Positions 1 through 7,538 of a stretch of DNA of 34,840 bases are shown one piece after another. Within the stretch, counting starts at the first letter, position 1, and every line of letters starts with the position of its first letter. Position numbers and translations under genes: made by a program. Source of the stretch: Opitutus sp. GAS368 (GTDB taxonomy: Bacteria; Verrucomicrobiota; Verrucomicrobiia; Opitutales; Opitutaceae). The notes beneath the pieces are model-generated. The model was not told the origin of the DNA. It saw only the letters and a program-made list of their open reading frames with translations, and did not search any database. The DNA lies in assembly GCA_945906965.1 (NCBI GenBank), contig CAMDRP010000021.1, positions 1 to 34,840 of the forward strand, given 5' to 3'.

Positions 1-1887
1 TTCGCGCTGACGCCAACGTCGCTCCGTGTCTTCGGCCACGATGAATCCGACCGCGGCGCACTCTAGATTTTGGCCATCTTTCTCGATAAATACGCGACCT
101 GTTTCACAGAGACGTGAGAGCGGGACGCCGCGGGATTGATTCAATTTCAGCGTAGCCAGCAAACCCGAGATGAGCGTGGGGCGCAGATGCGATTGATCCT
201 CGACGAAGGGATTCGCGAGCGCGAGTTCAGCGGCTGCGGTTTCGCTAGCCCAGGTCTTCACTTCGGCGCCGGGACGCAGCGTATAATTTACGCATTCGTG
301 AAAATCATGACCGACGAGGTAATCGGTGACGCGTCGATTGAACAACACGACAGGATCATCATCGCCCACCAGTCCAGGCACGGTGACCCGCGTCGGCGGA
401 ATGCGCTCGGTGCCGTAGACGCGGAGGATTTCTTCTACTAGATCGATCGGGCGATCTAAGTCGTCACGCCAGCTGGGAACTGTCACGCGCCATTCGCTTC
501 GCTTTGTGCTTTGCGCGCTTGGTGCCTGATGCATCACTTCGCCGAGCTCTGTGACTTTCAAGTTCAGGGCTTCGAGCGCTTTTTTCATGTCGGGCTCTGC
601 GATGTCGAAACCGAGACGTTCGCGGACAAAAGCTGGAGCAAGCGTGATCTCACGTTGCCACGGAGTAATTTCACCGACTTGGAGAAGCGGACCCACGACT
701 TGACCACCGGCGAACTCAAGAATGAGGTCGATCGCGCGCCAAGCCGCAGCGTGGGCAGCGTGCGCATCAACGCCACGCTCGTAGCGATACGCTGAATCGG
801 AAGTGAGCCCAAGGCGCTTCGAGGTGGCACGGATGGATTGGCGTTTAAAAATAGCGCACTCGATCACTAGGTCGGTCGTCTCTGCGGTGACGCCAGAGTT
901 TTCTCCACCCATGATACCCGCGATGACGACCGGTTTGGCCCCATCGGCGATCACCAGCATCGAGCTGTTGAGTGTGCGCTCCTTACCATCAAGCGTGGTG
1001 AGTTTTTCGCCATCAAGTGCGCGGCGCACGATGATCTGCGCCCCCGCGAGTTTGCGCGCGTCAAAAGCGTGCATAGGTTGACCGCTTTCCAGCATCACGA
1101 AGTTGCCGATATCAACGACGTTGTTGATGGAGCGGAGCCCGACGGCGGCGAGACGTTGCTGGAGCCACGCCGGGCTGGGACCGATCTTGATTCCCGTCAC
1201 GACATGGGCGAGGTAGAGCGGACAATCGTCCGGCACTTCTACGCGCACTGTGGCGAGCAGATCCTGACGCGTGGAGGCACCCTCGGAAAGAGCGCCGCGG
1301 AATTTCCCCTGCGGGTAAACGAGATCTTTTTTAAACCAAGCCGCGAGTTCACGCCCGATACCGAGGTGCGAAAGGCAATCGGGACGATTGGGCGTAATCT
1401 CGATGTCGAATACCGTGTCGCCCGGAGGCAAGACAGCGTTAATCGGCGTGCCAAGTGCGGGACGATCCACGAGGATCATTAACCCTGCTGAGTCCTCTGA
1501 GATACCAAGTTCTTTGGCGGAGCACATCATGCCGTCAGATGATTCGCCGCGGATTTTTGATTGTTTGATGACAAAGTCGCCGGGGAGAACAGCTCCTGGC
1601 AGAGCGACGGGCACACGGTCGCCCACCGTATAATTTTGCGCACCACAGACGATCGTTTTGACGCCAAGGGCCTCGCCCAATGAGACGGTGCAAACGGAGA
1701 GCTTGTCGGCGTTAGGGTGCTTGTTGCGCGTAAGAACTTCGCCCACGAGGACGTGGTTTAGCTGGGGCGCACCGGTGCGGATGACGTTCTCGACTTCGAA
1801 TCCGAGAAACGTGATGGCCCGACAAATCTCGTCGGCGGAGGCGTCGAGGGCGACATAGTCGCGCAACCAATTGAGGGAAATTTTCAT
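1..1887 (-). CDS. pheT: Phenylalanyl-tRNA synthetase beta subunit (3' end outside the window)
   Basis: Beta chain of the cytoplasmic alpha2-beta2 enzyme that charges tRNA-Phe. The minus frame is open from the ATG at 1887 to base 1, giving 629 codons of a protein normally near 800 residues. It begins MKISLNWLRDYV, the usual PheT start. It then carries the EMAP/OB-fold tRNA-binding segment (NHVLVGEVLTRNKHPNADKL, about residues 45-65) and the conserved stretch DIEITPNRPDCLSHLGIGRE (about 160-180). The B3/B4 editing region follows, with NNVVDIGNFVMLESGQPMHAFD, and then the B5 region and the start of the catalytic-like domain (VEEILRVYGTERIPPT). The C-terminal anticodon-binding domain lies outside. 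Only 10 bases separate it from the pheS stop, so the two are co-transcribed. No clear Shine-Dalgarno sequence is visible. Identification is secure. Confidence 0.97.
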   Translation of the reverse strand, partial: MKISLNWLRDYVALDASADEICRAITFLGFEVENVIRTGAPQLNHVLVGEVLTRNKHPNADKLSVCTVSLGEALGVKTIVCGAQNYTVGDRVPVALPGAVLPGDFVIKQSKIRGESSDGMMCSAKELGISEDSAGLMILVDRPALGTPINAVLPPGDTVFDIEITPNRPDCLSHLGIGRELAAWFKKDLVYPQGKFRGALSEGASTRQDLLATVRVEVPDDCPLYLAHVVTGIKIGPSPAWLQQRLAAVGLRSINNVVDIGNFVMLESGQPMHAFDARKLAGAQIIVRRALDGEKLTTLDGKERTLNSSMLVIADGAKPVVIAGIMGGENSGVTAETTDLVIECAIFKRQSIRATSKRLGLTSDSAYRYERGVDAHAAHAAAWRAIDLILEFAGGQVVGPLLQVGEITPWQREITLAPAFVRERLGFDIAEPDMKKALEALNLKVTELGEVMHQAPSAQSTKRSEWRVTVPSWRDDLDRPIDLVEEILRVYGTERIPPTRVTVPGLVGDDDPVVLFNRRVTDYLVGHDFHECVNYTLRPGAEVKTWASETAAAELALANPFVEDQSHLRPTLISGLLATLKLNQSRGVPLSRLCETGRVFIEKDGQNLECAAVGFIVAEDTERRWRQRE

Positions 1888-1897
1888 CGAGAGGAAA

Positions 1898-2941
1898 TCA
1901 GGCGAACTGCTTCAAGAAGCGGAGGTCGTTTTGATAAAAGTAACGGATATCATCGATACCGTAGAGCAACATCGCGAGGCGTTCGAGGCCCATGCCGAAA
2001 GCGTACCCTGTCCAGACTTCAGGATCGTAACCGACCCCTGAAAAAACGGTGGGGTCAACCATGCCGCAGCCACCGATTTCGATCCATTCCTTCTTAACCT
2101 TGGGTAGATGTTTCGCGCTCAAGTCGACTTCGAAGCTGGGTTCGGTGTAGCCGAAATAATGTGGACGGAAACGTGTCTTGGTATCTTTACCCAAAAGAGA
2201 TTCAAAAATATAATCCAGCAGAGCTTTGAGGTCGCGCACCGTGACGTTTTTATCAACGTACAAACATTCGAGTTGATGGAAATTAGCCGAGTGCGTCGCA
2301 TCGGTGGTATCGCGACGATAAACGCGGCCCGGCGAGACAATCCGGATAGGGGGCTCGCCTTTGAGCATCGTACGGATTTGAACTGATGAAGTGTGCGTAC
2401 GGAGCAAATATTTTTCTCCCGTGTTTTTCTTTAAGACGTTAGCAAACCGGACGTTTTCCGGCAGGTAAAAAGTGTCTTGGGCGTCACGGGCCGGATGATC
2501 AGCGGGAGTATTAAGCGCATCGAAGCAATAGTACTCCGTCTCGACCTCAGGACCGTCGGCCACTGTAAATCCCACTTTGCGCAAGATACGGCACATCTCT
2601 TCCCGAACCAAAGTCAGCGGATGATAAGTCCCTGGGCCGACGTCGGGTGACGGGAGCGTGGCGTCGACCGCTGGACCGACCTGCGCCGCCATTTCACTGA
2701 TTTCCAGGCGAGCGTGCACCGCGTCAAGTTGCGATTGCAGCTGCGTCTTGGCCTCGTTGATAAGTTTGCCCATGGCGGGCCGCGTTTCTTTGGGCACAGT
2801 GCCCATCTGTTTCATCAGCGCGGTAAGTTCACCGTTAGGGCCGACGTAGCGAGCCTTCGCGGCTTCGAAATCAGGCCGAGCAGCCAACTGAGGCAACTCG
2901 GCGGCAGCCTTGGCGAGAAGTGCGGAAAGTAGATCTTGCAT
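1898..2941 (-). CDS. pheS: Phenylalanyl-tRNA synthetase alpha subunit
   Basis: Catalytic alpha chain (347 residues, normal length) of the class II phenylalanyl-tRNA synthetase; it activates phenylalanine with ATP and transfers it to tRNA-Phe together with PheT. The N-terminal ~90 residues form the helical coiled-coil arm. Class II motifs follow: motif 2 around RTHTSSVQIRTM and GRVYRRDTTDATH with FHQLE, and motif 3 at the C-terminus (GYAFGMGLERLAMLLYGIDD). The product ends in DLRFLKQF, as is usual for PheS. It is first gene of pheST. A terminator at 3026-3062 separates it from rplT, so it probably has its own promoter in 2942-3025, though I could not pick convincing boxes there. Confidence 0.98.
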   Translation of the reverse strand: MQDLLSALLAKAAAELPQLAARPDFEAAKARYVGPNGELTALMKQMGTVPKETRPAMGKLINEAKTQLQSQLDAVHARLEISEMAAQVGPAVDATLPSPDVGPGTYHPLTLVREEMCRILRKVGFTVADGPEVETEYYCFDALNTPADHPARDAQDTFYLPENVRFANVLKKNTGEKYLLRTHTSSVQIRTMLKGEPPIRIVSPGRVYRRDTTDATHSANFHQLECLYVDKNVTVRDLKALLDYIFESLLGKDTKTRFRPHYFGYTEPSFEVDLSAKHLPKVKKEWIEIGGCGMVDPTVFSGVGYDPEVWTGYAFGMGLERLAMLLYGIDDIRYFYQNDLRFLKQFA

Positions 2942-3025
2942 GGATTAAATTATCTAAAACTAGACCCGAATCACAGTACCTGCGATAACGGGAAACTTCG
3001 TTAAAAACCAGCGTAGGACTTGGAC

Positions 3026-3062
3026 AAAAAAAAAGGACGTAGCTTCTTGAGAAGCCCGTCCT
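3026..3062 (-). terminator. Rho-independent terminator of rpmI-rplT
   Basis: Read on the minus strand, AGGACG and CGTCCT close a stem with an inner GCTTC/GAAGC helix around a TCAA loop, followed directly by nine T residues. It lies 50 bases after the rplT stop and before pheS, so it ends the ribosomal protein transcript. Confidence 0.88.
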
Positions 3063-3112
3063 CTGATTGATTTTGCAGAGAGCGAGCCAAAGGGGCTCGC
3101 GTTGGTGTTGCT

Positions 3113-3496
3113 TTAGGCCTTCTTCGTAGCGGCAGCCTTGGCCTTCAACGCGTCTTGTGCTTGTTTCACAAGGCCGTTAAAAGCAATCTCATCACGGATC
3201 GCGAGATCGCTCAAAACCTTGCGGTCGAGCATGATATTCGCGGCGGCGAGGCCTTCGATGAAGCGACTATAAGTCATGCCAGCGGCACGACATGCGGCAT
3301 TCAAACGCACAATCCAGAGGCCGCGATTATTGGCCTTCTTTTTCTTACGATCGATGTAGGCGTATTGCCAAGCGTGTTGGACGGCTTCTTTCGCATAGCG
3401 GAAGAGCTTGGATTTATTGCCGAAATAGCCACGGGCGTATTTCAGGACTTTCTTATGCCGCTTGCGGGAAGCGGGGGAGTTTGTTGCACGAGCCAT
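3113..3496 (-). CDS. rplT: 50S ribosomal protein L20
   Basis: Ribosomal protein L20, 127 residues including the usual basic N-terminal extension. It binds 23S rRNA early in assembly of the large subunit. The start (MARATNSPASRKRHKKVLK) and the core (GNKSKLFRYAKEAVQHAWQYAY, then RLNAACRAAGMTYSRFIEGL) match the L20 family throughout. A short Ala/Lys-rich tail (DALKAKAAATKKA) extends the end. AAAGGA lies about ten bases before the ATG and could act as a ribosome-binding site. The gene sits 88 bases downstream of rpmI, the standard order, and is followed by a strong terminator. In other bacteria L20 represses its own operon by binding the leader RNA; I did not find a convincing L20 leader pseudoknot here. 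Confidence 0.98.
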   Translation of the reverse strand: MARATNSPASRKRHKKVLKYARGYFGNKSKLFRYAKEAVQHAWQYAYIDRKKKKANNRGLWIVRLNAACRAAGMTYSRFIEGLAAANIMLDRKVLSDLAIRDEIAFNGLVKQAQDALKAKAAATKKA

Positions 3497-3584
3497 GTTG
3501 GATTTTTCCTTTTGTTAGTCGCCAGCGGGTCGGCTTAAAATTTCACCCGTTGAACGAAGTTATAGTTTACTGCAGCTGATCGGT

Positions 3585-3779
3585 TTAGAGGCCGAACGGG
3601 AGACAGCGTTTGAGGGGCTTAGCGTGGCCTTCGGCAACCTGTTTGTCCCGGGAGGCACGACGCTTTTGCTTCGTGCTCTTCGAGGCCAACAGGTGACGGA
3701 AGCCAGGCGTGCGACGCATGAGCTTACCAGTAGAGGTGAGCTTGAAGCGCTTAGCCACGGACTTTTTGGTCTTTTGCAT
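3585..3779 (-). CDS. rpmI: 50S ribosomal protein L35
   Basis: Ribosomal protein L35, 64 residues, the normal length. The start chosen is the ATG at 3779 (MQKTKKSVAKRFKLTSTGK); a longer in-frame extension upstream adds 30 residues unlike any L35. The body has the basic pattern RRTPGFRHLLASKSTKQKRR and ends with LKRCLPFGL. It heads the rpmI-rplT unit. In many bacteria infC lies directly upstream, but here the 326 bases before the gene hold no infC, so translation initiation factor IF-3 must be encoded elsewhere. Confidence 0.97.
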   Translation of the reverse strand: MQKTKKSVAKRFKLTSTGKLMRRTPGFRHLLASKSTKQKRRASRDKQVAEGHAKPLKRCLPFGL

Positions 3780-3997
3780 GGAGAGAAACGAAGAAAACAG
3801 ACCACTCACCGCCAACTGTAAAGGGCAAAAAGTAGCCTCCCCATATGCAGCCAAAATGAAGCCACCCACCCTATTTGGTAAAAAATAGAAAAGTCATAGA
3901 AGATTCGCGGACTCACCCCATTCCTAAGCCCAGTTGGCAAAACAAGGCTCAAAAACAACGCTCACTAAATTTGAGCATACTCCTGACCATTGGGCAC
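3780..3997. other. Intergenic region upstream of rpmI
   Basis: AT-rich stretch between rpmI and the terminator of the small basic protein gene. It should contain the rpmI-rplT promoter and leader (minus strand), but I see no confident -35/-10 pair and no convincing reading frame. infC is absent. Confidence 0.5.
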
Positions 3998-4025
3998 AAA
4001 AAAAGCGGGGCGCAAATCGCCCCGC
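3998..4025 (-). terminator. Rho-independent terminator of the lysine-rich small gene
   Basis: A perfect 8-bp stem (GCGGGGCG / CGCCCCGC, arms 4005-4012 and 4018-4025) with a 5-base loop is followed on the minus strand by a run of T residues. It lies about 80 bases after the stop of the 30-codon gene at 4106-4198, which supports that gene being transcribed on its own. Confidence 0.93.
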
Positions 4026-4105
4026 CTAATCACGCAGCTGAAATATAAAATGAGTTAAGTCGTAAACAACCTAGACTCAATTTCCCTGCGGCAAACCAAG
4101 AAGAA

Positions 4106-4198
4106 TTACTTCTTCTTTTTCGCAGCAACTTTCTTGTTTGCGACGGCTTTCTTAGCCGGTTTTTTCGAGGCAGTGGACTTAGTGGTTTTTTTGGCCAT
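4106..4198 (-). CDS. Tiny lysine/alanine-rich histone-like protein (30 aa)
   Basis: A 30-codon frame from the ATG at 4198 to the TAA at 4106-4108. The product starts MAKKTTKSTASKKPAKKAV and ends VAAKKKK. About half of it is lysine, nearly all the rest Ala, Thr, Ser or Val, and there are no acidic or aromatic residues. This is the composition of histone H1 C-terminal tails and of bacterial AlgP/Hc1-like basic tails, so binding to nucleic acid by charge is the natural inference; no fold or motif proves it. An intrinsic terminator 80 bases downstream and an AT-rich upstream region make it look like an independent gene rather than chance. A longer frame over the same bases (4030-4233) is not coherent. 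No strong ribosome-binding site is seen. Confidence 0.7.
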   Translation of the reverse strand: MAKKTTKSTASKKPAKKAVANKKVAAKKKK

Positions 4199-4541
4199 GA
4201 AAAATTATTGGCATCTTTTTTAATGAATGGCACGCAAAATTTTCATTTCTGTGCAGTTTGTTTCGCCAGCCAATTCAGGAGCTTTCGCCCACATGATCTA
4301 TCGAGGGGAAATTCCGAATAAATATCAGTGAGAAAACCAGCACGACAGATGCTCTATTTTTCAAATCCAACGAAATAATTGATCAAAAATCCTGAGCTCA
4401 AACAACGGCAATCCAACCTAGCACACCGGCCTTGAGCCCAATCATATGTATCATTAAAATCATTACAAATCACATGTATCAGTAAACTTATTACAAATCA
4501 CACCGCTTTTAAGCATGCTCGTTTCACCCAGCAAATCGGGG
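4199..4541. other. AT-rich intergenic region between small basic gene and tRNA cluster
   Basis: About 340 bases without a credible coding frame. It must hold the minus-strand promoter of the lysine-rich gene, and it contains two 28-bp direct repeats (4446-4501) just upstream of the tRNA promoter. Nothing else is recognised. Confidence 0.5.
4446..4501. repeat. Two tandem 28-bp direct repeats
   Basis: Units 4446-4473 and 4474-4501 both begin ATGTATCA and end ATTACAAATCAC and match at 25 of 28 positions. They abut directly and lie 40 bases upstream of the TTGACA box of the tRNA promoter, so they could be protein-binding sites; that is inference. Confidence 0.8.
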
Positions 4542-4569
4542 TTGACATTAAGGAGGTGAAAGCGATTTT
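4542..4569 (+). promoter_or_regulatory. Probable promoter of the tRNA cluster
   Basis: A perfect TTGACA lies at 4542-4547, with GATTTT at 4564-4569 as a weaker -10 after a 16-base spacer. Transcription would start a few bases before the first tRNA at 4582. Confidence 0.5.
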
Positions 4570-4581
4570 CCTAAACCTCAC

Positions 4582-4656
<75 letters not shown>

Positions 4657-4693
4657 CGTTTTTTCTAATCTCAATAGTTTTGGACAATCCAAG

Positions 4694-4768
4694 GCCGGCG
4701 TAGCTCAATGGTAGAGCACCTGTTTTGTAAACAGGCGGTTGCGGGTTCGAATCCCATCGCCGGCTCCA
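4694..4768 (+). tRNA. tRNA-Thr (anticodon TGT)
   Basis: Complete cloverleaf with acceptor arms GCCGGCG/CGCCGGC. The anticodon stem CCTGT/ACAGG closes loop TTTGTAA, giving anticodon TGT, which reads ACA. The T loop is TTCGAAT and the CCA end is encoded. It follows the tRNA-Lys gene by 37 bases and is probably on the same transcript. Confidence 0.95.
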
Positions 4769-4806
4769 GCTTCAATCAGCGTTCAAAACTTTGGGGATTA
4801 TTTTTT

Positions 4807-4880
4807 TGCCTGATGGTGTAATGGTAGCACAAGCGACTCTGACTCGCTTTGTCTAGGTTCGAGTCCTAGTCGGGCAGCCA
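4807..4880 (+). tRNA. tRNA-Gln (anticodon CTG)
   Basis: Acceptor arms TGCCTGA/TCGGGCA, and anticodon stem AGCGA/TCGCT around loop CTCTGAC, giving anticodon CTG, which reads CAG. The T arm contains TTCGAGT, the discriminator is G and the CCA is encoded. The U-A first pair is typical of tRNA-Gln. Last gene of the cluster, followed by a terminator at about 4935-4962. Confidence 0.94.
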
Positions 4881-4934
4881 CTTGAGTTTTTAGCCACTTA
4901 CTGAAAAAGCTATAAGAGATCTTATCCAGGCGTA

Positions 4935-4962
4935 AAAAAACCGGAGATTTACTCCGGTTTTT
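4935..4962. terminator. Bidirectional terminator between tRNAs and the TolA-like operon
   Basis: An 8-bp stem AACCGGAG/CTCCGGTT (4939-4946 and 4952-4959) is flanked by an A-run on the left and a T-run on the right, so it can stop both the plus-strand tRNA transcript and the minus-strand exb operon, whose last stop codon is at 4979. Confidence 0.92.
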
Positions 4963-4978
4963 GAAATGAGGATGAAAT

Positions 4979-5518
4979 TTATTTAGCCGCTGGTGGCGGA
5001 GGCGGAGTAGGCATGCGGGTCATTGAACTATCACTCGCCCGACGCGCCAATATTTCAGTTAGCCGCGCAATCTCGATTTCGGCGTTGCGACGTTCAACCT
5101 TAGCCCGCTCGACTTGCTTGAGGAGATCGAATGATTCACGACTGGCCTGGTCTTTAGCTTTACGTGCAGCTTCGAGTTGCAGCTCTAAATCGGAAATTTT
5201 TTTCGTTTGGGCTGCAGAATCAGCTAGGTATTTGTCCGTTTCATCCTGAATACGCTTCGATTCAGCTTCGCGCTTAGCGATCTTATCAGCTTCGCGTTTG
5301 GCTTCTTCAGCAGCTCGCTCGGCTGAGCGTTTCGCCGAATCTAAGCGGGCCTTCTCTTCAGCGATTTTTTTCTTTTCTTCTTCTAGAGCTTTAGTCTTAG
5401 CAAGCTCAGCCGCACGCGCCTTATCCTTGATTTCAGCTTCTTTGGATTCAGCTAAGTAAAGAAACATAAACGCTCCCAACATCACGGTGGGGGCAATCAA
5501 ATACATCCATTTTTTCAT
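4979..5518 (-). CDS. TolA-like membrane-anchored coiled-coil protein, second copy
   Basis: A 179-residue protein of no named family. Residues 1-24 (MKKWMYLIAPTVMLGAF onwards) give one N-terminal membrane segment after two lysines. From about residue 25 to 160 it is an unbroken Glu/Lys/Ala/Arg-rich helix with heptad spacing, that is a long periplasmic coiled coil like domain II of TolA. It ends in a Pro-rich tail (TPPPPPAAK). It is last of the seven-gene exbB-exbD-exbD-tonB operon, 22 bases after a gene of the same design, and is followed by a terminator. The two seem paralogous in architecture though not close in sequence. A role as an envelope-spanning arm or scaffold for the ExbBD motor is inference from layout; coiled-coil composition alone would also fit a structural spacer. 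Confidence 0.85.
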   Translation of the reverse strand: MKKWMYLIAPTVMLGAFMFLYLAESKEAEIKDKARAAELAKTKALEEEKKKIAEEKARLDSAKRSAERAAEEAKREADKIAKREAESKRIQDETDKYLADSAAQTKKISDLELQLEAARKAKDQASRESFDLLKQVERAKVERRNAEIEIARLTEILARRASDSSMTRMPTPPPPPAAK

Positions 5519-5540
5519 GAGTAAAATTCAGTTAGAGGTT

Positions 5541-6095
5541 TTATTTCTTAGCAGCAGCAGCAGCGGCGGCGGCGGCCGCCTTGGCGGCAGCTTCTGCGGC
5601 GGCATCAGCAGCAGCTATTTTTTCGAGAACCGCATTGAGGCCCTTAGCGTTTGACTCAACTTTCACCACGAACATCTTCAAGAAAGTGGCTTCATCGGCT
5701 TGCCGTTTTTTGTCTTCCTGAATCTTCGAAATTTCTTCTTTGGCTGTAGCTAGCTCTTTGGTGAGACGATCTGATTGCTTCTGGAGTTTATCGGATTCAC
5801 GAGCTGCCTTATTACGAATTTGAATCGCATTCTCACGATCTTCAGCATCTTTGCGGTCCTTGGCGTCCTTGATCTCTTTCTCCTTCTTACGTTTCTCTTG
5901 GGAGGCAACCGCATCGGTCACAGCTTTTTCGCGCAAACGCGCGTCTTCCATGAGTTTCTCTTGCTTAGCTTTTTTGATCTTGGCCAGTTTGTCGGCTTCA
6001 ACCTGTTCGTAGTTGGCGCTAAAATTCCAATAGACGGCGCCGAAAATAGTCAGCCCGACAAACGGTGCGGCGAAGTAAATGTGTGCTTTCTTCAT
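5541..6095 (-). CDS. TolA-like membrane-anchored coiled-coil protein, first copy
   Basis: A 184-residue protein. MKK is followed by a single hydrophobic segment (about residues 5-26), then a long Lys/Glu/Asp/Ala-rich coiled coil (about 35-145). A short less charged stretch (FLKMFVVKVESNAKGLNAVL, about 139-158) precedes a nearly pure alanine tail ending AAAAKK. This resembles TolA domains I-II but has no TolA C-terminal globular domain. It follows the TPR gene by 18 bases and precedes its sister by 22, so it is translated from the same exb transcript. The alanine tract is encoded by GCX repeats and might vary in length between strains. No family name is assigned; the function is proposed only from architecture and operon. 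Confidence 0.85.
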   Translation of the reverse strand: MKKAHIYFAAPFVGLTIFGAVYWNFSANYEQVEADKLAKIKKAKQEKLMEDARLREKAVTDAVASQEKRKKEKEIKDAKDRKDAEDRENAIQIRNKAARESDKLQKQSDRLTKELATAKEEISKIQEDKKRQADEATFLKMFVVKVESNAKGLNAVLEKIAAADAAAEAAAKAAAAAAAAAAKK

Positions 6096-6113
6096 ATTAG
6101 ATTGGTGGGATAA

Positions 6114-7502
6114 TCAGATTTTTTTGACTTCAAGTGCGGCTTTGGCAGCTTCACGCTCTTTAAGAGCTTCTTGAATTGCAGATTTGAGCCGTAGTAATTG
6201 AGTGTCCTTAGCGCCTTCCGGAGTTTGCTCAGCTTTCAGAATTGATTCCAAGGCATCGTCAAATTTTTCCAATTCGAATGCCGTGTAAGCCAAAAACATG
6301 TAAGCTGAGTGTGGTTTATCCAAACCGCCTTTTTTGAGCGCAACGCCGTAGGAATTGTAGGCCTCCAGTGTTTTGTTATCCATCGAGGAGTAAATTTGAC
6401 CGATCTGGAAATCGAGTTGGCCAGTCTTGAACTGCTTAGAGGCTTCCTGAAGAATCGAGATGGCCTTCGTATCCTGCCCTACTTGTTGGAATGAATAAGC
6501 AAGGAGTTGCCAATTTTTGATATCAGATTCGATTTCACCCGATTTGAGACCGCCGTACAGCAGATCAGTAGCTTTGCCGAATTGTCCGGCATTGTAGTAC
6601 ATCGTGACCAAATTGTAATTGTCCTTGGGCGTCTTGAGGTGGCCCAATACTTGAGCACGCTCAATTGTGTTAATAGCCCGGGCAATATTTTCACGGTTTT
6701 TGGTTTCATCTTTTTCCGTGGCGTTGCCCATGTTGAGATAAGTAGCCATCAACTGCAGCCAATAGGTCTTGTTCTCTGGCTTCATCTTAACCATTTGTTC
6801 AAGAACTTCAGCGGATCCCGCGACATCAGCTTCTTGTTGCATCGAAGCCAAAAGCAGCATGTAGAAACCCTCCTTGGGTTTTAGAGCAGAGAGGAGGCCT
6901 TCTTCTACTTCTTTACGCGAAGCGCGCACCAAAGTTAAATCTACCTTATCGGGATTAGCGACCGCTTGGTTATAAAGAATTGAAGCGTAGAACAAAGAAG
7001 CTTCCTGATTCTTCTTAGGAGAGATTTGTAGCCAACGTTTGATGTAAGCAGATGACTTGTTGAAATACTGTTGCTGGACGCTGCTAACCTTGCTGGAGGT
7101 ACCCTCTTGATAATAAATTTGAGCTAGAAAATAAATCGTATCTAACACTGCTTTTTTATCGAAATAGTTCGGATGTTTGTCGGCCAGACGTAGCGTAGTC
7201 TCCATCGGCGCGATGGCCTTAGCGTAGTCATTTTTTTGGAGGAAGATCTTAGCTTTGATATCGGAAAGAAAAGCGGTATCGTAGCTGTTGGCATCCACTG
7301 TTGCCAACACGCTATCGATAACGGCCAACGCGGCATCCCAATTCTTGGCATCCAACTGGGGCTTCATTTTTTGCTGAAGCGCCTCACTGACCTTTTCATT
7401 AAGTCCCGGTGGTCCTTGCTCTTCGGCGGCAAACGATTGGACGCTGACCAAAGCAATGCCGATAAACGCGGTGCTTAAGATAACTCGTAAGGAAGAAAAC
7501 AT
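6114..7502 (-). CDS. Periplasmic tetratricopeptide-repeat protein of the exb-tonB operon
   Basis: A 462-residue protein with an N-terminal signal sequence (residues 1-25, cleavage probably after SFA or SFAA). The rest is helical and TPR-like: repeated pairs of helices with the usual small/aromatic spacing, for example NYDLVTMYYNAGQFGKATDLL-type units near residue 300 and SAYMFLAYTAFELEKFDDAL near 405. The product would sit in the periplasm and act as a protein-binding scaffold. Neighbours are tonB 36 bases upstream and two TolA-like coiled-coil genes 18 bases downstream. TPR proteins encoded beside exbBD/tonB are seen in several Gram-negative groups, where they are thought to link the motor to cell-envelope partners. 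The specific partner is unknown. Third-codon positions here are notably AT-rich for the window. Confidence 0.9.
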   Translation of the reverse strand: MFSSLRVILSTAFIGIALVSVQSFAAEEQGPPGLNEKVSEALQQKMKPQLDAKNWDAALAVIDSVLATVDANSYDTAFLSDIKAKIFLQKNDYAKAIAPMETTLRLADKHPNYFDKKAVLDTIYFLAQIYYQEGTSSKVSSVQQQYFNKSSAYIKRWLQISPKKNQEASLFYASILYNQAVANPDKVDLTLVRASRKEVEEGLLSALKPKEGFYMLLLASMQQEADVAGSAEVLEQMVKMKPENKTYWLQLMATYLNMGNATEKDETKNRENIARAINTIERAQVLGHLKTPKDNYNLVTMYYNAGQFGKATDLLYGGLKSGEIESDIKNWQLLAYSFQQVGQDTKAISILQEASKQFKTGQLDFQIGQIYSSMDNKTLEAYNSYGVALKKGGLDKPHSAYMFLAYTAFELEKFDDALESILKAEQTPEGAKDTQLLRLKSAIQEALKEREAAKAALEVKKI

Positions 7503-7538
7503 ATAGTAAAGGTGCGTAGTTACCGCTAAAAGCTCGGT

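Noticed and set aside
3497-3584. An L20 autoregulatory leader between rpmI and rplT
   Set aside because: No convincing pseudoknot or helix mimic of the 23S rRNA site could be drawn by eye.
4030-4233. A 67-codon minus frame over the lysine-rich gene
   Set aside because: It runs through the terminator-proximal region in another frame and gives no coherent composition; the 30-codon frame at 4106-4198 has a clean start, stop and biased Lys/Ala content.
4446-4501. The two 28-bp repeats as a CRISPR array
   Set aside because: The units abut without spacers, there are only two copies and no cas gene is present.
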